From NCBI RefSeq assembly GCF_038502225.1, contig NC_091307.1, forward strand, positions 25,106,368-25,170,367: 64,000 nt of DNA, given 5' to 3'. This document shows positions 1 through 11,210 of this stretch, piece by piece (the stretch's first letter is position 1; each line of letters begins with the position of its first letter). The position numbers were made by a program, and so were the translations under genes. The DNA is from Cherax quadricarinatus. Taxonomy: Eukaryota; Arthropoda; Malacostraca; Decapoda; Parastacidae. The notes under the pieces were generated by a model that was not told where the DNA came from, did no database searches, and saw only the letters and a program-made list of their open reading frames with translations.

Positions 1-165
1 ATATTATTATAATCAAGGGGAAGCGCTAAACCCATAGGATTATACAGCGCCTGGGGGGGGGGAGAATGTGGAAGGCATTCAGGCTTAATTCGGGGAACTG
101 GAGCACAGATCCAATTCCCTAAATCAAGAGCCCCTCACCAACATCAAGGAACTTTCCCTGAGGGG
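1..165 (-). mobile_element. Mini-element built from Nimb-like LINE ends (copy 1)
   Basis: The left side (minus-strand 3' end) carries ATTATTATTATAATCAA, a GAAGCGCTAA motif and TATACAGCGC, matching the 3' end of the LINE at 589-7178. The right side (5' end, roughly 101-165) matches that LINE's 5' terminus around CAAGAGCC, CTCACC and CAAGGA. No coding sequence lies between. It looks like a short non-autonomous partner using the LINE's machinery. The left edge may run out of the window. Confidence 0.7.
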
Positions 166-180
166 TGCAGTATATGGAAT

Positions 181-187
<7 letters not shown>

Positions 188-225
<38 letters not shown>
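188..225 (+). repeat. Poly(A) run, 38 nt
   Basis: Uninterrupted A run just right of the mini-element. It could be a retroposon tail or a slippage product; no element with its 3' end here was recognised. Confidence 0.9.
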
Positions 226-229
<4 letters not shown>

Positions 230-329
230 AACAGCCAGCTCCTTACCAGTGTACCTAATTTTTTTAAAATTTTCCCATGTTTTGCTATTTTGCATCGTAA
301 TTTCTATTACATAATATATTTGTACAATA

Positions 330-532
330 CAGTGGACCCCTGCATAACGATCACCTCCGAATGCCACCAATTATGTAAGTGTATTTATGTAAGTGCGTTT
401 GTACGTGTATGTTTGGGGGTCTGAAATGGACTAATCTACTTCACAATATTCCTTATGGGTACAAATTCGGTCAGTACTGGCACCTGAACATACTTCTGGA
501 GTGAAAAAATATCGTTAACCGGGGGTCCACTG
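330..532. mobile_element. 203-bp pogo/Tigger-type MITE, copy 1
   Basis: The termini CAGTGGACCCC and GGGGGTCCACTG are inverted repeats flanked by TA on both sides (328-329 and 533-534). The copy at 53765-53967 has the same length and nearly the same interior. TA duplications and CAGTGG ends are typical of Tc1/mariner-pogo families. No coding capacity. Confidence 0.85.
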
Positions 533-777
533 TATTATGTCGTATTCCAGAACATGATTCCTGAAGATGATGATGGATTTATTGCTGATTATTATTATAA
601 TCAAAAAGAAGCGCTAAGCCACTAGGGCTATACAGCGCTGCAGGGTAGGGAAGGAAGCGAGGGTATTGGATGGCAGAAGGGAGGGGGGATGATCAGCAGA
701 TTACAGAAAACAGCGGGGCAGGGGATAGTACGGGGGTAGAGGGTAGCAAGAGATTGAAGTAGAAAGGGCTGAAGGTA

Positions 778-3700
778 TCAGAATTTGTGAAGTAAGTCAG
801 TTGTTGTCAAAAAGTCAATGAGAGAGTCCGGATGAAAGGTGGGTCCATCAGCGAGAAGGGAAGGTAAAGAGAGAGCAGCGGAGCGAAGACAACGACAGAG
901 GTAGATTCTGCGTGCTCGTTGATAAAGTGGGCAGTCCAACAGAATGTGGCTGACTGATAATGGAGCTTGGCAATTCTCACAGAGAGGAGCAAGACGCCTC
1001 TCCATGAGATATCCATGAGTAAGATGAGTATGGCCAATGCGAAGACGGGAGAGAGTAGTCTCCCAACCTCGACACTGGTGATAAGAAGACGGCCAGTAAC
1101 CTATACTCGGTTTAATAGATTGAAGTTTGTTGCCGAGCATAGTAGACCAACGTTGTTGCCAACGGGTGTGAAGGTGGGAAGATATTGCAGCAAAATAGTC
1201 CGTAAATGGAATACCTCTATAAGAAACTGGTAGGTCATGTACTGCTGACCGCGCAGCAGTGTCTGCCTGTTCATTGCCCTGTACGTCAATATGACCAGGG
1301 ACCCAACAAAAAACAATATCTTTATGCTTGGTAAAGATGCGGCGTAGCCAAAGTTGGATACGGAGGACTAAGGGGTGAGGTGTATCAAATTTTTGTATAG
1401 CCTGTAAAGCACTAAGGGAGTCTGAGACAACCACAAATGATGACACAGGCATAGATGCAATACGGATAAGTGCTGTAAGGATGGCATATAATTCAGCAGT
1501 AAAAATACTAGCCGAAGATAGTAAATGCCCTTGTACGACGCTGTCCGGAAACACTGCTGCGAATCCTACGCCGTCAGAAGACTTAGAGCCATCTGTGTAC
1601 ACAGCAATGGCATGAGAATGAGAGTGAAAGTGGTCAAGAAAAAGAGAGCGGGAAGCGACCGTAGACAGTTGGGCTTTCGAGCAAGGGAGGCAGAAAGAAC
1701 ACGACTTGAACAGCTGGAACTTCCCAGGGGGGTAGGGAAAAGTGAGATGCTACATGTGCAAAGAAAGGTGGTAGTTGAAGAGAAGACAAGAGCGAACGAA
1801 GGCGAAGAGAGAAGGGACGGAGTAAACAGGGGCGGCGAACAAATAAAGAATGTCTACTAATATCAGTGACCATTCTATAAATGGAAGGATTGCGGAGATC
1901 ATGAGAGCGTACATAGTAGCGCAGGCAATGGGCATCACGGCGATCGGATAAGGATGGAACGTTCGCTTCTGCATAGAGGCTCTCGATAGGGGAAGAGCGA
2001 AAAGCACCAAGGCATAAACGTAATCCTTGATGATGAATGGGGTTAAGGCTAGAGAGAGTAGCAGGAGATGCCGCTGAATAGATCTGGTCACCATAATCAA
2101 GTTTCGATAAAATAAGGGTGGAATGTAGGCGAAGGAGGGTTCGACGATCAGCTCCCCATGAAAGATGAGCAAGGGTTTTAAGAAGGTTCAGCCAGCTGTG
2201 ACAAGTTGCCTTCAGAGAGGTAATGTGAGGTTTCCAGGATAACCTACGATCAAAGAGGAGGCCCAGAAACTTGACTGTATCACGTTCAGGAATACGGGAG
2301 CCATAGAGGTACAAAGGATGATCGGAGATGACAGAGCGTCTAGTGAAAGTAATTTGGTGGGTTTTAGTGCTGGAAAATTTAAACCCACGTGTGGTGGCCC
2401 AATTGGAAACACGGTCGACTGCATGTTGGAGAGAAACTGTAATGAGGTGACAGTCAGCGCCTGCACAGGCAATAGCGAAGTCATCAACATAGAGTGATGA
2501 CCAAATATTTGATGGAAGACTAGAGGCCAAATCATTAATAGCAAGGAGAAAAAGTGTTGTGCTCAGAACACATCCCTGGGGGACACCTTCAGCTTGGATA
2601 AAGTCCGGGGAGAGCACATTATTAACCCGAACACGGAAATGCCTGTCAGTTAAAAAGTTCTTAAGGAAGGATGGTAGATTGCCTCGAAGGCCCAAGGAGT
2701 GGGCTTGGGCTAAAATATTATACCTCCAAGTTGTGTCATATGCCTTCTCAAGGTCAAAAAATATGGCAATAACTGAGTGTTTATTCGCAAAGGCATTACG
2801 AACATACGTATCCAAGCGTAGTAAGGGGTCTATGGTAGAACGTCCCTTACGAAAGCCATATTGACGAGTGGAGAGACTGTTGTGTGTCTCTAAATACCAC
2901 ACTAAACGTCTATTTACTAGGCGTTCCATTACTTTGCAAACTGCACTGGTAAGAGCAATGGGACGATAGTGGGAGGTTTCATGTCCCGTTGCCTGGTTTG
3001 CGGAAAGGGAGAACAACGGCGGATTTCCACAGCTGTGGAAGAACTCCTTATGACCAAATAAGATTGTAAAGGCGTAATAGGACTGCAAGGGCTGACTGAT
3101 GTAAATGTTGTAGCATACGAATATGAATGTCGTCGGGCCCAGCTGCCGATGATCAACAAGCTGAGAGTGTTGCCTCCAGTTCTTGAAGTGTAAAAGGCAC
3201 ATTATACTGTTCTTCTCTGAGAGAAGAAAAGTCCAAGGGTGCTAACTCTCTGGCAGACTTTGAGGAAAGAAATGAGGGGCATAGATGGAGTCCCTGAGAA
3301 ATACGGACCAGATGATTGCCAATTTCATTAGCAACATCTAGTGGGTTTGCTATATCAACACCGGCAACCCGCAGAACAGGAGCCGGGTCAGGAGAATATT
3401 TACCACTCAGTTTTCGTACTTTTTTCCAGACTGCACTCATAGAGGAAGCAGAGGTGATGGTGGAGACATAATCTCGCCAGCAAGTGTGTTTAGCGTCACG
3501 GATGACACGGCGAGCGATCGCACGCTTCTGTTTAAAATCAAGGAGTCTCTCTGTGGTTCTATTGTACCGGTACCTGCCCCATGCAGCGCGTTTCAAACGT
3601 ACTGCACGAGCACAAGCAGGAGACCACCAAGGCATGCATTTCTGAGAATGCCTGCCCGAAGTTTGGGGTATAGAATGAGAAGCTGCGGTGAAAACAGAGG

Positions 3701-4483
3701 ACGAGAAGAGGTGTAAAAGCTCATCGATGGAGGACGAAGAAGGAACCTCTTTAAAAACAGTTAGGTGTGAGTAAAGGTTCCAATTTGCCCGATTAAATTG
3801 CCAGCGTGGGGTGCGAAGAGGTGGCGAATATGAAGGGGAAGTAAGAATGATTGGGAAATGATCACTGTCATGTAAGTCCGGGAGAACAGACCAAGTGAAG
3901 TCTAATGCGGCGGAGGAAGAGCAGACTGAGAGATCGATGCAAGAGAGAGTATGAGTCCGAGGATCAAAATGGGTGTGAGTACCTGTATTTAAAACATGGA
4001 GGGGGTGGGTGGCAAGAAAAGCCTGTAACTGAATTCCACGGGAATCACAGTGAGACCCCCCCAGAGGAAATGGTGGGCATTAAAATCACCAAGTAACAGA
4101 ATCGGTGGCGGTAATGACGAAACAAGGAAGGCAATATCCGGAATAGATAATGCCCGAGGAGAGAGATATAAAGAACAGAGCGTATACCACCTATGTAAGT
4201 GGATACGGGCTGCTGTGTAATGCAGCGAAGTATGAACAAATAGCTGATGGTACGGAATATCAGTGCGTAGAAGAAGGGCACTTTCATTAAAGGTCCCATC
4301 AGGAAAAGGATCTGAAGAATACAATAAATTATAGCCTGAGATGGGAGAAATAACAGCAGAGTGTAATTTTGGTTCCTGTAAGCAGACACCAACAGGGGCA
4401 AACTGGGAGAGTAAAATCTGAAGCTCACCCTGATTACCCCTGAGGCCGCGTATATTCCACTGTAAATAGGCCGTGATTGGCAA
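778..4483 (-). pseudogene. LINE ORF2 (endonuclease, reverse transcriptase, RNase H), broken by frameshifts
   Basis: Reading order on the minus strand: apurinic-type endonuclease from 4483 (LQWNIRGLRG, later LLGDFNAHH), then a connector (3635-3153). Next comes reverse transcriptase in 3202-1634 (FFDLEKAYDTTWR, QGCVLSTTLF, YVDDFAIACAG). RNase H sits in 1602-778 (YTDGSKSSDG, AELYAIL, SDSLSALQAI, WVPGHIDVQGNEQAD). At least three frame changes separate these blocks (near 4070, 3150 and 1610). The domains are all present but no intact protein can be made. The enzyme set would nick target DNA, copy the RNA in place and remove the RNA strand. Confidence 0.85.
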
Positions 4484-4518
4484 TAATAAAGATACTTGAA
4501 ATCCGCAGGTAAAGGTTC

Positions 4519-6446
4519 CTACGGACTAGAGGGGTTAGAAAAGTCCACATGCGGAGGTAGTGGAAAACGTTCAAGCAGCGAAGGAACGGTGCGCTGTGAA
4601 GAAAGGAGTTGCGCAGATGGAGCAGAGGAGAGAGAAAGAGCGGAAGGTGGATCAGTGTCCATTGATGGTTTGGTCTCTGCAATATATTCAGAGATTGCTT
4701 CAAGTGTTTCGGAATTCAGAGACGTCGTATGGGAGACAATATTGGAAATGGTAGGGGGAGGATGAGTAAAGATTGGAACTGTATTGGACTGTACCAAGGT
4801 AGGGGGGGGGGCGAAAGGGTGGAGGGAACTGGAGAAGCATGGCAGGGGACAGAAGAGGCAGGAACCTGGGAGGTGGCAGAAGAGGAAGAAACTTGGGAGG
4901 GAACAGGGGAGGAAGGTACAGTACGAGGAGGAGGGTGAACCTCTACACTTGTAACTGAGCCAGTGAGAGGGGGAGAACCAGGGACAGAGACAGGGAGGGT
5001 AAAATGAGGAGGTGGAAGATGGGTAGGAGGTGTTAACGGACCTTTTTTTGACTTTTGAGAAGTAGAGGGACGATTGGGAGGAGGTGTCGTACGAGGTCTC
5101 GTCGATACTGAGGCTTCTGAGAGAGAACTCGAAGAAGCGAGATCAGACTGAGGCGTTGAAGTAGGGACATCTGAGCCGAGGACAGCAAAAGGATTAGATA
5201 CAGGAGTGACTATGGGAGAGGTAACCACAGAGGTGGGTGTAGAAGATGGGATACCAGAAGTGGGGGGACGTTTTGAAACACGGGAATAAGAAACACGTGG
5301 GAGTCTCCCTTGAAGGCGGAGATGAGAAACTGCCATGGCATAAGGGAGACCTTCTGTCTCTTTGAGGTAACGGATTTCCCGCTCGTTTAAATAGACTTGA
5401 CAACGGCGAGAGTACGAAGGGTGAGCCTCATGACAGTTAAGGCAAGAGGGAGATCGATTGCAAGACGTATTAGAATGGTCATCGGCACCACAGACTGGGC
5501 ATTCGGTGATAGATCTGCAATATTTCGCTGGATGGCCAAATCGCCAGCAATTTCTACACTGTTGTGGTGTAGGGATCACCTTTCGAACTTGTAACCGATG
5601 TCCTGCTATATAAACTGAGGATGGGAGTTCTCGGCTGTCAAAAGTTAAACGAGCCACATTACTAGGGTATCGTCTCCGCCCGCGGGCAGGAAGAACGTAA
5701 GTGTCTACCTTGAGGATTGGGAGATCTTGGAGTTCCAGCTGTTCAAGAATGTCAGTGCCACATGTCTGGAAATTTTGTTGAACTATGGTATGGGGCAGAA
5801 TGACGGTACCACTACAAGAATTGAGGGAATGATGTTTTTCAAGAGTGACAGGAACAGTATCAATATGGGAAAGACGAGAGAGCTCATGAGCCTGGGTAGC
5901 ATTCTGTACGGTAATGATGCGCATACCGCTCTTAAGAGCATGAAAAGAAATATCTTTACCAACATGGCGTAGGAGTGCCTTGCCAATACTGTGGTCAGAA
6001 AGATAGGCAGTAGAGGAAGTCGGTCGTAAAGTGAAGAATTTAGTCCATTGGTCAGTCTGAAACTGAGCGTGGAAAGGTAGTGAAGGACGTGTCGATCGTT
6101 TCTGAGAAGAACGAGAAGGTGGAGAAGTATCATCAGCAGGTAATTGTCGTTGGCGTTTAGGCGTGGGACCAGAGTTGGTCCGACGTGGAATGGGTCGGCG
6201 ATTTGAAAATTGCCGCACCGTAGAGGGAGAGGCCGGAAGCATAGTCAGAGGAGAGCGAAGGTCCGATAAATCGAAGGAGTCAGTCGAGGCCTCAGTACCT
6301 GAAGTGGGTGAGGAAACAGCACCGGCAATAGGTACAGAGGCATGTGGAGTGTCTGAAGAGTGGTCCAAAGACAAGGCGAGGTCAGAACAGGGTGCGGTAT
6401 CAAGAAGGGGCCCGGGGGTAGTAGGTTTATGGACTAGGGCTGCCAT
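4519..6446 (-). pseudogene. LINE ORF1, gag-like nucleocapsid, frameshifted near its C-terminus
   Basis: The frame opens with ATG at 6446 (MAALVHKP) and runs 576 codons to 4716. Three zinc knuckles lie around residues 297-345: CRNCWRFGHPAKYC, CPVCGADDHSNTSC and CLNCHEAHPSYSRRC. Pro/Ser/Thr-rich regions lie on both sides. Such proteins coat the LINE RNA and bring it to the nucleus (family knowledge). The last 90 or so residues appear in another frame (4797-4519, ending VDFSNPSSP). The shift falls by a ten-base C run on the coding strand near 4801-4811, so slippage or assembly error is likely. Confidence 0.8.
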
Positions 6447-7080
6447 GGTTAGGTTACTTCTTTCTTTTTGTTTTTAAGAAAAAAAAGAAAGAAGAAAATA
6501 AAATAAAAATAAAAAAAAAAGAATAAAAAAAAAGGGGGGGGACCGGGGAGGGATAGTTCCTAGGAGGAATGAAAGGGCCAGAAATCTCCCTCCGCGCCCA
6601 AGAGGACCTCAGCACCGCAAGTAGCGCAGATGCAGCATGGAACCCGTGCCATACCTTACCCATCATGCTAGTAAACTAACAATCCGGGATAGCAACCTCA
6701 CATCTGCCGAGCTACCTCGGTGGACAAAAGAGAGGGCGGCCGGATATCCGCCACAAAGCATACCTCCTTCGGCCACCACCCCCGGAATCCGAAAGGTGGC
6801 TTCCAGAGATACACCCATCGCCCGAAAGACACCCAAAGCTACTCCGGGATACCGGAGAGGGATCGGGACATCCCCAGGCGATCCAGATTCCACGGCAAAC
6901 TACGCCACTGCCAAGAACCTCAACGGAATGGGATAGACCCCGGTATCCTTTCCCCTACCTAGGAACTAGCGCGCCTGTGGGAGAAATCCCAAAGGCCAAA
7001 AAGAGGAAGGGCAAAAGGGAGGGGTGGGGAGGAGGAGGAGGAAACGAAAAAGGGGAGGATGGGATAGGGGAGGGGAGATT

Positions 7081-7178
7081 GGGGGGTAATTAGGTTCGGT
7101 CTGAGGAAGAAGACCGACAGGTCTAATTCCTCAGACCAAGAGCCTCTTCACCACGCCAAGGAGCCCCCCTTGAAGAGG
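7081..7178 (-). ncRNA. Candidate HDV-like ribozyme at the 5' end of the Nimb-like LINE
   Basis: In minus-strand order the first ~98 nt can form P1 (7178-7171 with 7150-7143, 8 bp), P2 (GGGGGG 7069-style strand at 7169-7164 with CCCCCC at 7086-7081) and P3 (CC 7161-7160 with GG 7152-7151, 7-nt loop). P4 follows (7137-7127 with 7108-7098, 11 perfect bp), and the joining strand before the second P2 half contains C. That order (P1, P2, P3, P1', P4, P2') is the HDV ribozyme topology, known at the 5' ends of several LINE families. P3 has only two pairs and cleavage is untested. Confidence 0.5.
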
Positions 7179-7257
7179 ATTTATTGCTGAAACATTGACT
7201 TCTTGCAATGTTTTATAAAGATTTTCTTGGTCTTTCCCACCTATAAAAATCATGTAA

Positions 7258-7428
7258 ATTATTATTATTATAGTACATATATTCATGGAGGAGTACTAAA
7301 CCCACAAGGGTCCTACAGCACCAGGGGTCTGAGAGGTAATCACATTTAACCTAAGGAAGGGAAGGGTGGCTCCAATTCCCTAGCCCAAGAGCCCCTCACC
7401 TGCATCAAGGCACATCGTTTGAAGGGTT
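7258..7428 (-). mobile_element. Mini-element built from Nimb-like LINE ends (copy 2)
   Basis: The left edge is ATTATTATTATA followed by a diverged AGTACTAAACCC and CCTACAGCACC tail. The right part repeats CCAATTCCCTAG, CAAGAGCCCCTCACC and CATCAAGG seen in copy 1. At ~170 bp it has the same head-plus-tail design. Its 5' terminus can still pair (7426-7420 with 7398-7392, one G-U). Confidence 0.65.
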
Positions 7429-7667
7429 AGGCAGAGATGTGCAAATATACATATGGACAACGTGGTCCTATGGAGCAAAATATAATTATAAAACCTTTAG
7501 TGAAAATTGGGGAACTCAGCCTTGGAGGAATAAAGAAGGCTTTCAGGAAAAACATTTGGAAATTTGAATATTCCACTTACAAAAAGTATTTTAGAATATG
7601 TTAATAAATAAATATTTTTTGATTTTCCTGTTACAATAGATAAGCTTTATGTAGAGAAAGAATGAAC

Positions 7668-7955
7668 AAGTGCAACACTTAGGTATCTTTATTACCAAAG
7701 CATTTTGTCTGCTTGTCAAGCTTCATCAGTTTAATACAGAGTACTAATTACAACACTGGAGATGGTAAAAATACAGAGGTAGTGTGAGGTGAACAGTCAT
7801 GAATGTGGTCAGTCTCAAGACTGAGGGAATGAACACTTCAAACTACCTCACTACTACTGTCTACAGGGTTTTAATTATCTCCATGTTCGACTAACGAAGC
7901 CCACTGTGCAGCTGAAATGTTTTGTCAATAACAGTACCTAAATGCTGAACGTGTC
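7668..7955. repeat. Imperfect fold-back repeat (~290 bp)
   Basis: The left arm (about 7670-7725, TTAGGTATCTTTATTACC, AAAGCATTTTG) is an imperfect inverted copy of the right arm (about 7895-7955, GAAATGTTTTGTCAATAA, AGTACCTAAA). This resembles a widespread invertebrate repeat whose ends read as inverted copies; the family is unknown to me. Confidence 0.45.
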
Positions 7956-9504
7956 TTACTCATAAACTTTCAATACTGCATACCATTAACATAAAAGAAT
8001 ACAGAATTTACTTTGTGCAATATTTGCTGCAACCATACATTTATTTTATTTTTCAATGTTCTTTTATACAGTAAATACACAGAGCACAGTAGCAGATGAA
8101 TGTTCCACTTACACATTTTTCCTCTGGTTATTAATATACTTATCTGGCAGACTTGAGGAATGGCAACAATTCTGGTAGAGCATTATATGTGATGTACATA
8201 ATTATATTTACAGCATGTTATACCTTTATGAATTTTTTTTTACCTCATCAATCATAATTCAATTTCCCTAAACATTTTGTATATTATACATAACTGTTTG
8301 GTTTAAGATGAATAAGGAAGAGAAGTATCAAAGTCATGGTAAACATCTTCATTTAATATCCAAAATTATCTATCATCCAAACATTTGGATGATAGATAAA
8401 GATGTTTGGTTTAAATGATAACTGTTTTTGTTGGTAGAAATTGGTCAGGACATGTGGGAAACGGCTATGATAAAAAAAAATGTGAAAGGAGATTCTTAAT
8501 GCATTTCATAACACTGATAATTTAATATAATTTCCTCACATGTTGCTTTATCAAATACACGATCTTTGGTATACGGTTGATAAGTTAGTTGAGATAAAGC
8601 CATAATTTTGGTCAGAAATCAAGCAAAAAAATATTTATCAGGCCCTGATCCATCAAGAGGCCTGGACATGGACTGGGCTGCAGGGGTGTTGACTCTTGGA
8701 ACACCCTCCAGGCATACTCAATGTATACAGTATTTGTCGCATGTGTAAGGTGGGTTTCTGCTTGGTACAATTTGTTAGACTGTTTTGGAAAGAAGGATGG
8801 GAGGATTTGATATATAGGATTTTTATACTGTTTTGGGATTAAACACATTTGTATTGTATGAAAATGTTCATAAGGTATACCTGGAGGGTATATTTAGTGG
8901 ATAATCTAGGTTCCACTGTATACTGTATAAATTTTAGTATGGTTAGGTTAGACTACTGTTAATAGAAGTTCAAACTAGTTACAGTATCCTATTTCTTGTT
9001 ATGTAAATATATCTATAAATGTACAAGATGAACAAAAAATTTAAGGCAAAATTTGGCTGGACAAGAACATACTGTATATATACTAAAGTGTGTGTGTCAT
9101 GCCTAACAAGTCACCAAAAATATGTCAACTTTGGTTATTAAGTATGATACATAATCAAGTATATATACAACAGGTTCTTGTTTTCCTCTGAGGTTTATGT
9201 TCTAGTAACCTATTTTAATCCTCAAATGTTCAATGCCCAAATTGGAAGACTGAAATAAAAAAAAAATCACTCTCTCTAGATCAGGGATGAGCCAAATATG
9301 ACTTGTGGCCCATATCTATCCTGCCACTGTTTCTAGCAATTTAGGAAAATTGATAGTTTCCAATTTAAGAAAACTATTTGATTATGTCCTAATGAGGAGC
9401 ATATATTGGGCAGTCACCTAACAACTGTATGTTTTTTGGTAAGCCTCTCACAGTTTCATTAATATAAAAAAGCATTTATTGAAATAATGTCTGCTCACTT
9501 TTTA
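7956..9504. other. No gene seen
   Basis: A/T-rich sequence with no credible coding frame and no recognised element. A compact palindrome lies at 8367-8398 (described in the findings). It is downstream of the zinc-finger gene's stop and may be intergenic. Confidence 0.6.
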
Positions 9505-9936
9505 ACTTATATCAGATCGAAAGGAAGAAGTATGGAGGTAGCGAATGTCTTCAGATATGGGAGTGGGCCTGTCAGAAAAATCTATGAAAGATGAGGTGAG
9601 CCATAGAATTGACCAAGGGAAAAAGGTGGGTGGTGCTGAGGTATCTGTGGAGACAAAGAACTTTATCCATGGAGGCAGTGTACCAGAGTATAGTAGCACT
9701 AGCAAACCTATATGGGCATGAAGTATGGGTTTTAAACACTGCAGCAATGAGGCTGAAGGCAGAGATATCTTGTCGAGGACAATGTGTGGTGTTAATATAA
9801 TGCAGAGAAGTCATAGTTTGGAGATTAGATGGTGCAGGGCTACTAAAAGTATTATCCAGAGGGCTGAGGAGGGGTTGTTTAGGTGGTCTTGGACATTCAG
9901 AGAGAGTGGATCAAAATAGGATGACTATGAGGGTGT

Positions 9937-11210
9937 CAATCATAGAACTGATGAGGGGGAAAAGGGTGAGTGGTGCACTTAGGAGTCTGTGGAGACAAAG
10001 AACTTTGTCCGTGGAAGCAAAGAGGGGAATGTATGAGAGTATAGTTGTATCAACTCTTGTATGAGTGTGAAGCATGGGTGATGAATGCTGCAACGGGGAG
10101 AAGGCTGGAGGCAGTGTAGATGTCATGTCCGAGGGCAATGTGTATTTTTTTTTTTTTATTATCACACTGGCCGATTCCCACCAAGGCAGGGTGGCCCGAA
10201 AAAGAAAAACTTTCACCATCATTCACTCCATCACTGTCTTGCCAGAAGGGTGCTTTACACTACAGTTTTTAAACTGCAACATTAACACCCCTCCTTCAGA
10301 GTGCAGGCACTGTACTTCCCATCTCCAGGACTCAAGTCCGGCCTGCCGGTTTCCCTGAATCCCTTCATAAATGTTACTTTGCTCACACTCCAACAGCACG
10401 TCAAGTATTAAAAACCATTTGTCTCCATTCACTCCTATCAAACACGCTCACGCATGCCTGCTGGAAGTCCAAGCCCCTCGCACACAAAACCTCCTTTACC
10501 CCCTCCCTCCAACCCTTCCTAGGCCGACCCCTACCCCGCCTTCCTTCCACTACAGACTGATACACTCTTGAAGTCATTCTGTTTCGCTCCATTCTCTCTA
10601 CATGTCCGAACCACATCACATTCACTTAACATCTCCCAAAATCTCCCAAAATGTGTAGTGTGAATATAATGCAGAGAATTCGTAGTTTGGAAATTAGAGG
10701 TGTGGAATTACCAAAACTATTATCCAGAGGGCTAAGGAGGGGTTGTTGAGGTGGTTCGGATATGTAGAGAGAATGGAACAAAACAGAATGACTTCGAGAG
10801 TGTATAAATCTGTAGTGGAGGGAAGGCAGGGTAGGGGTCAGCTTAGGAAGGGTTGGAGGGAGGGGGTAGAGGAGGTTATGTGTGCAAGGGGCTTGGACTT
10901 CCAGCAAGCGTGCAGGAGCATATTTTATAGGAATGGAGACAAATGGTTTTTAATATTTGACGTGCTGTTGGAGTGTGAGCAAAGTAACATTTATGAAGGG
11001 AGTCAGGGAAACCGGCAGGCCGGACTTGAGTCCTGGAGATGGGAAGTACAGTGTCTACACTCTGAAGGAGGGTGTTAATGTTGCAGTTTTATAACTGTAC
11101 TGTAAAGCACCCCTCTGGCAAGATGGTGTGGAGTGAATGCTGAAAGTTTTTCTTTTTCGGGCCACCCTGCCTTGGTGGGAATTAGCCGATGTGTTAATAA
11201 AAAAATAAAA
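9937..11210 (+). mobile_element. RTE-A 3' part inserted in the older copy
   Basis: A 5'-truncated plus-strand RTE-A copy ending in GTGTTAATAAAAAAATAAAA. The 10-bp direct repeat ATGAGGGTGT marks both edges. Its ORF is degraded. It is itself split by an RTE insertion at 10145-10649. Confidence 0.8.
10145..10649 (-). mobile_element. Internally deleted RTE-A copy, innermost of three
   Basis: A minus-strand RTE-A 3' UTR and the last ~60 codons (10145-10617) join directly to a ~30-bp piece from the endonuclease region (10618-10649, CACTTAACATCTCCC). The direct repeat AATGTGTA flanks it (10137-10144 and 10650-10657). So an RNA or DNA lacking most of the ORF was inserted. Confidence 0.8.

Larger units (their letters stand above)
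589..7178 (-). mobile_element. Full-length I/Nimb-like LINE with target-site duplication
   Basis: A minus-strand non-LTR retrotransposon of about 6.6 kb. The flanks carry the direct repeat GGATTTATTGCTGA (575-588 and 7177-7190). Because the first two bases could belong to the element's own 5' end, the duplication is 12 to 14 bp. The 3' end is a TAA-type tail (plus-strand ATTATTATTATAATC). Inside are a gag-like ORF1 with three zinc knuckles and an ORF2 with endonuclease, reverse transcriptase and RNase H. RNase H plus the TAA-type tail point to the I group; Nimb is the best guess. Both ORFs carry frameshifts, so the copy is dead although complete in length. Confidence 0.9.

Noticed and set aside
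8612..8848. 78-codon minus-strand frame
   Set aside because: No domain, no codon bias and no neighbouring exon.
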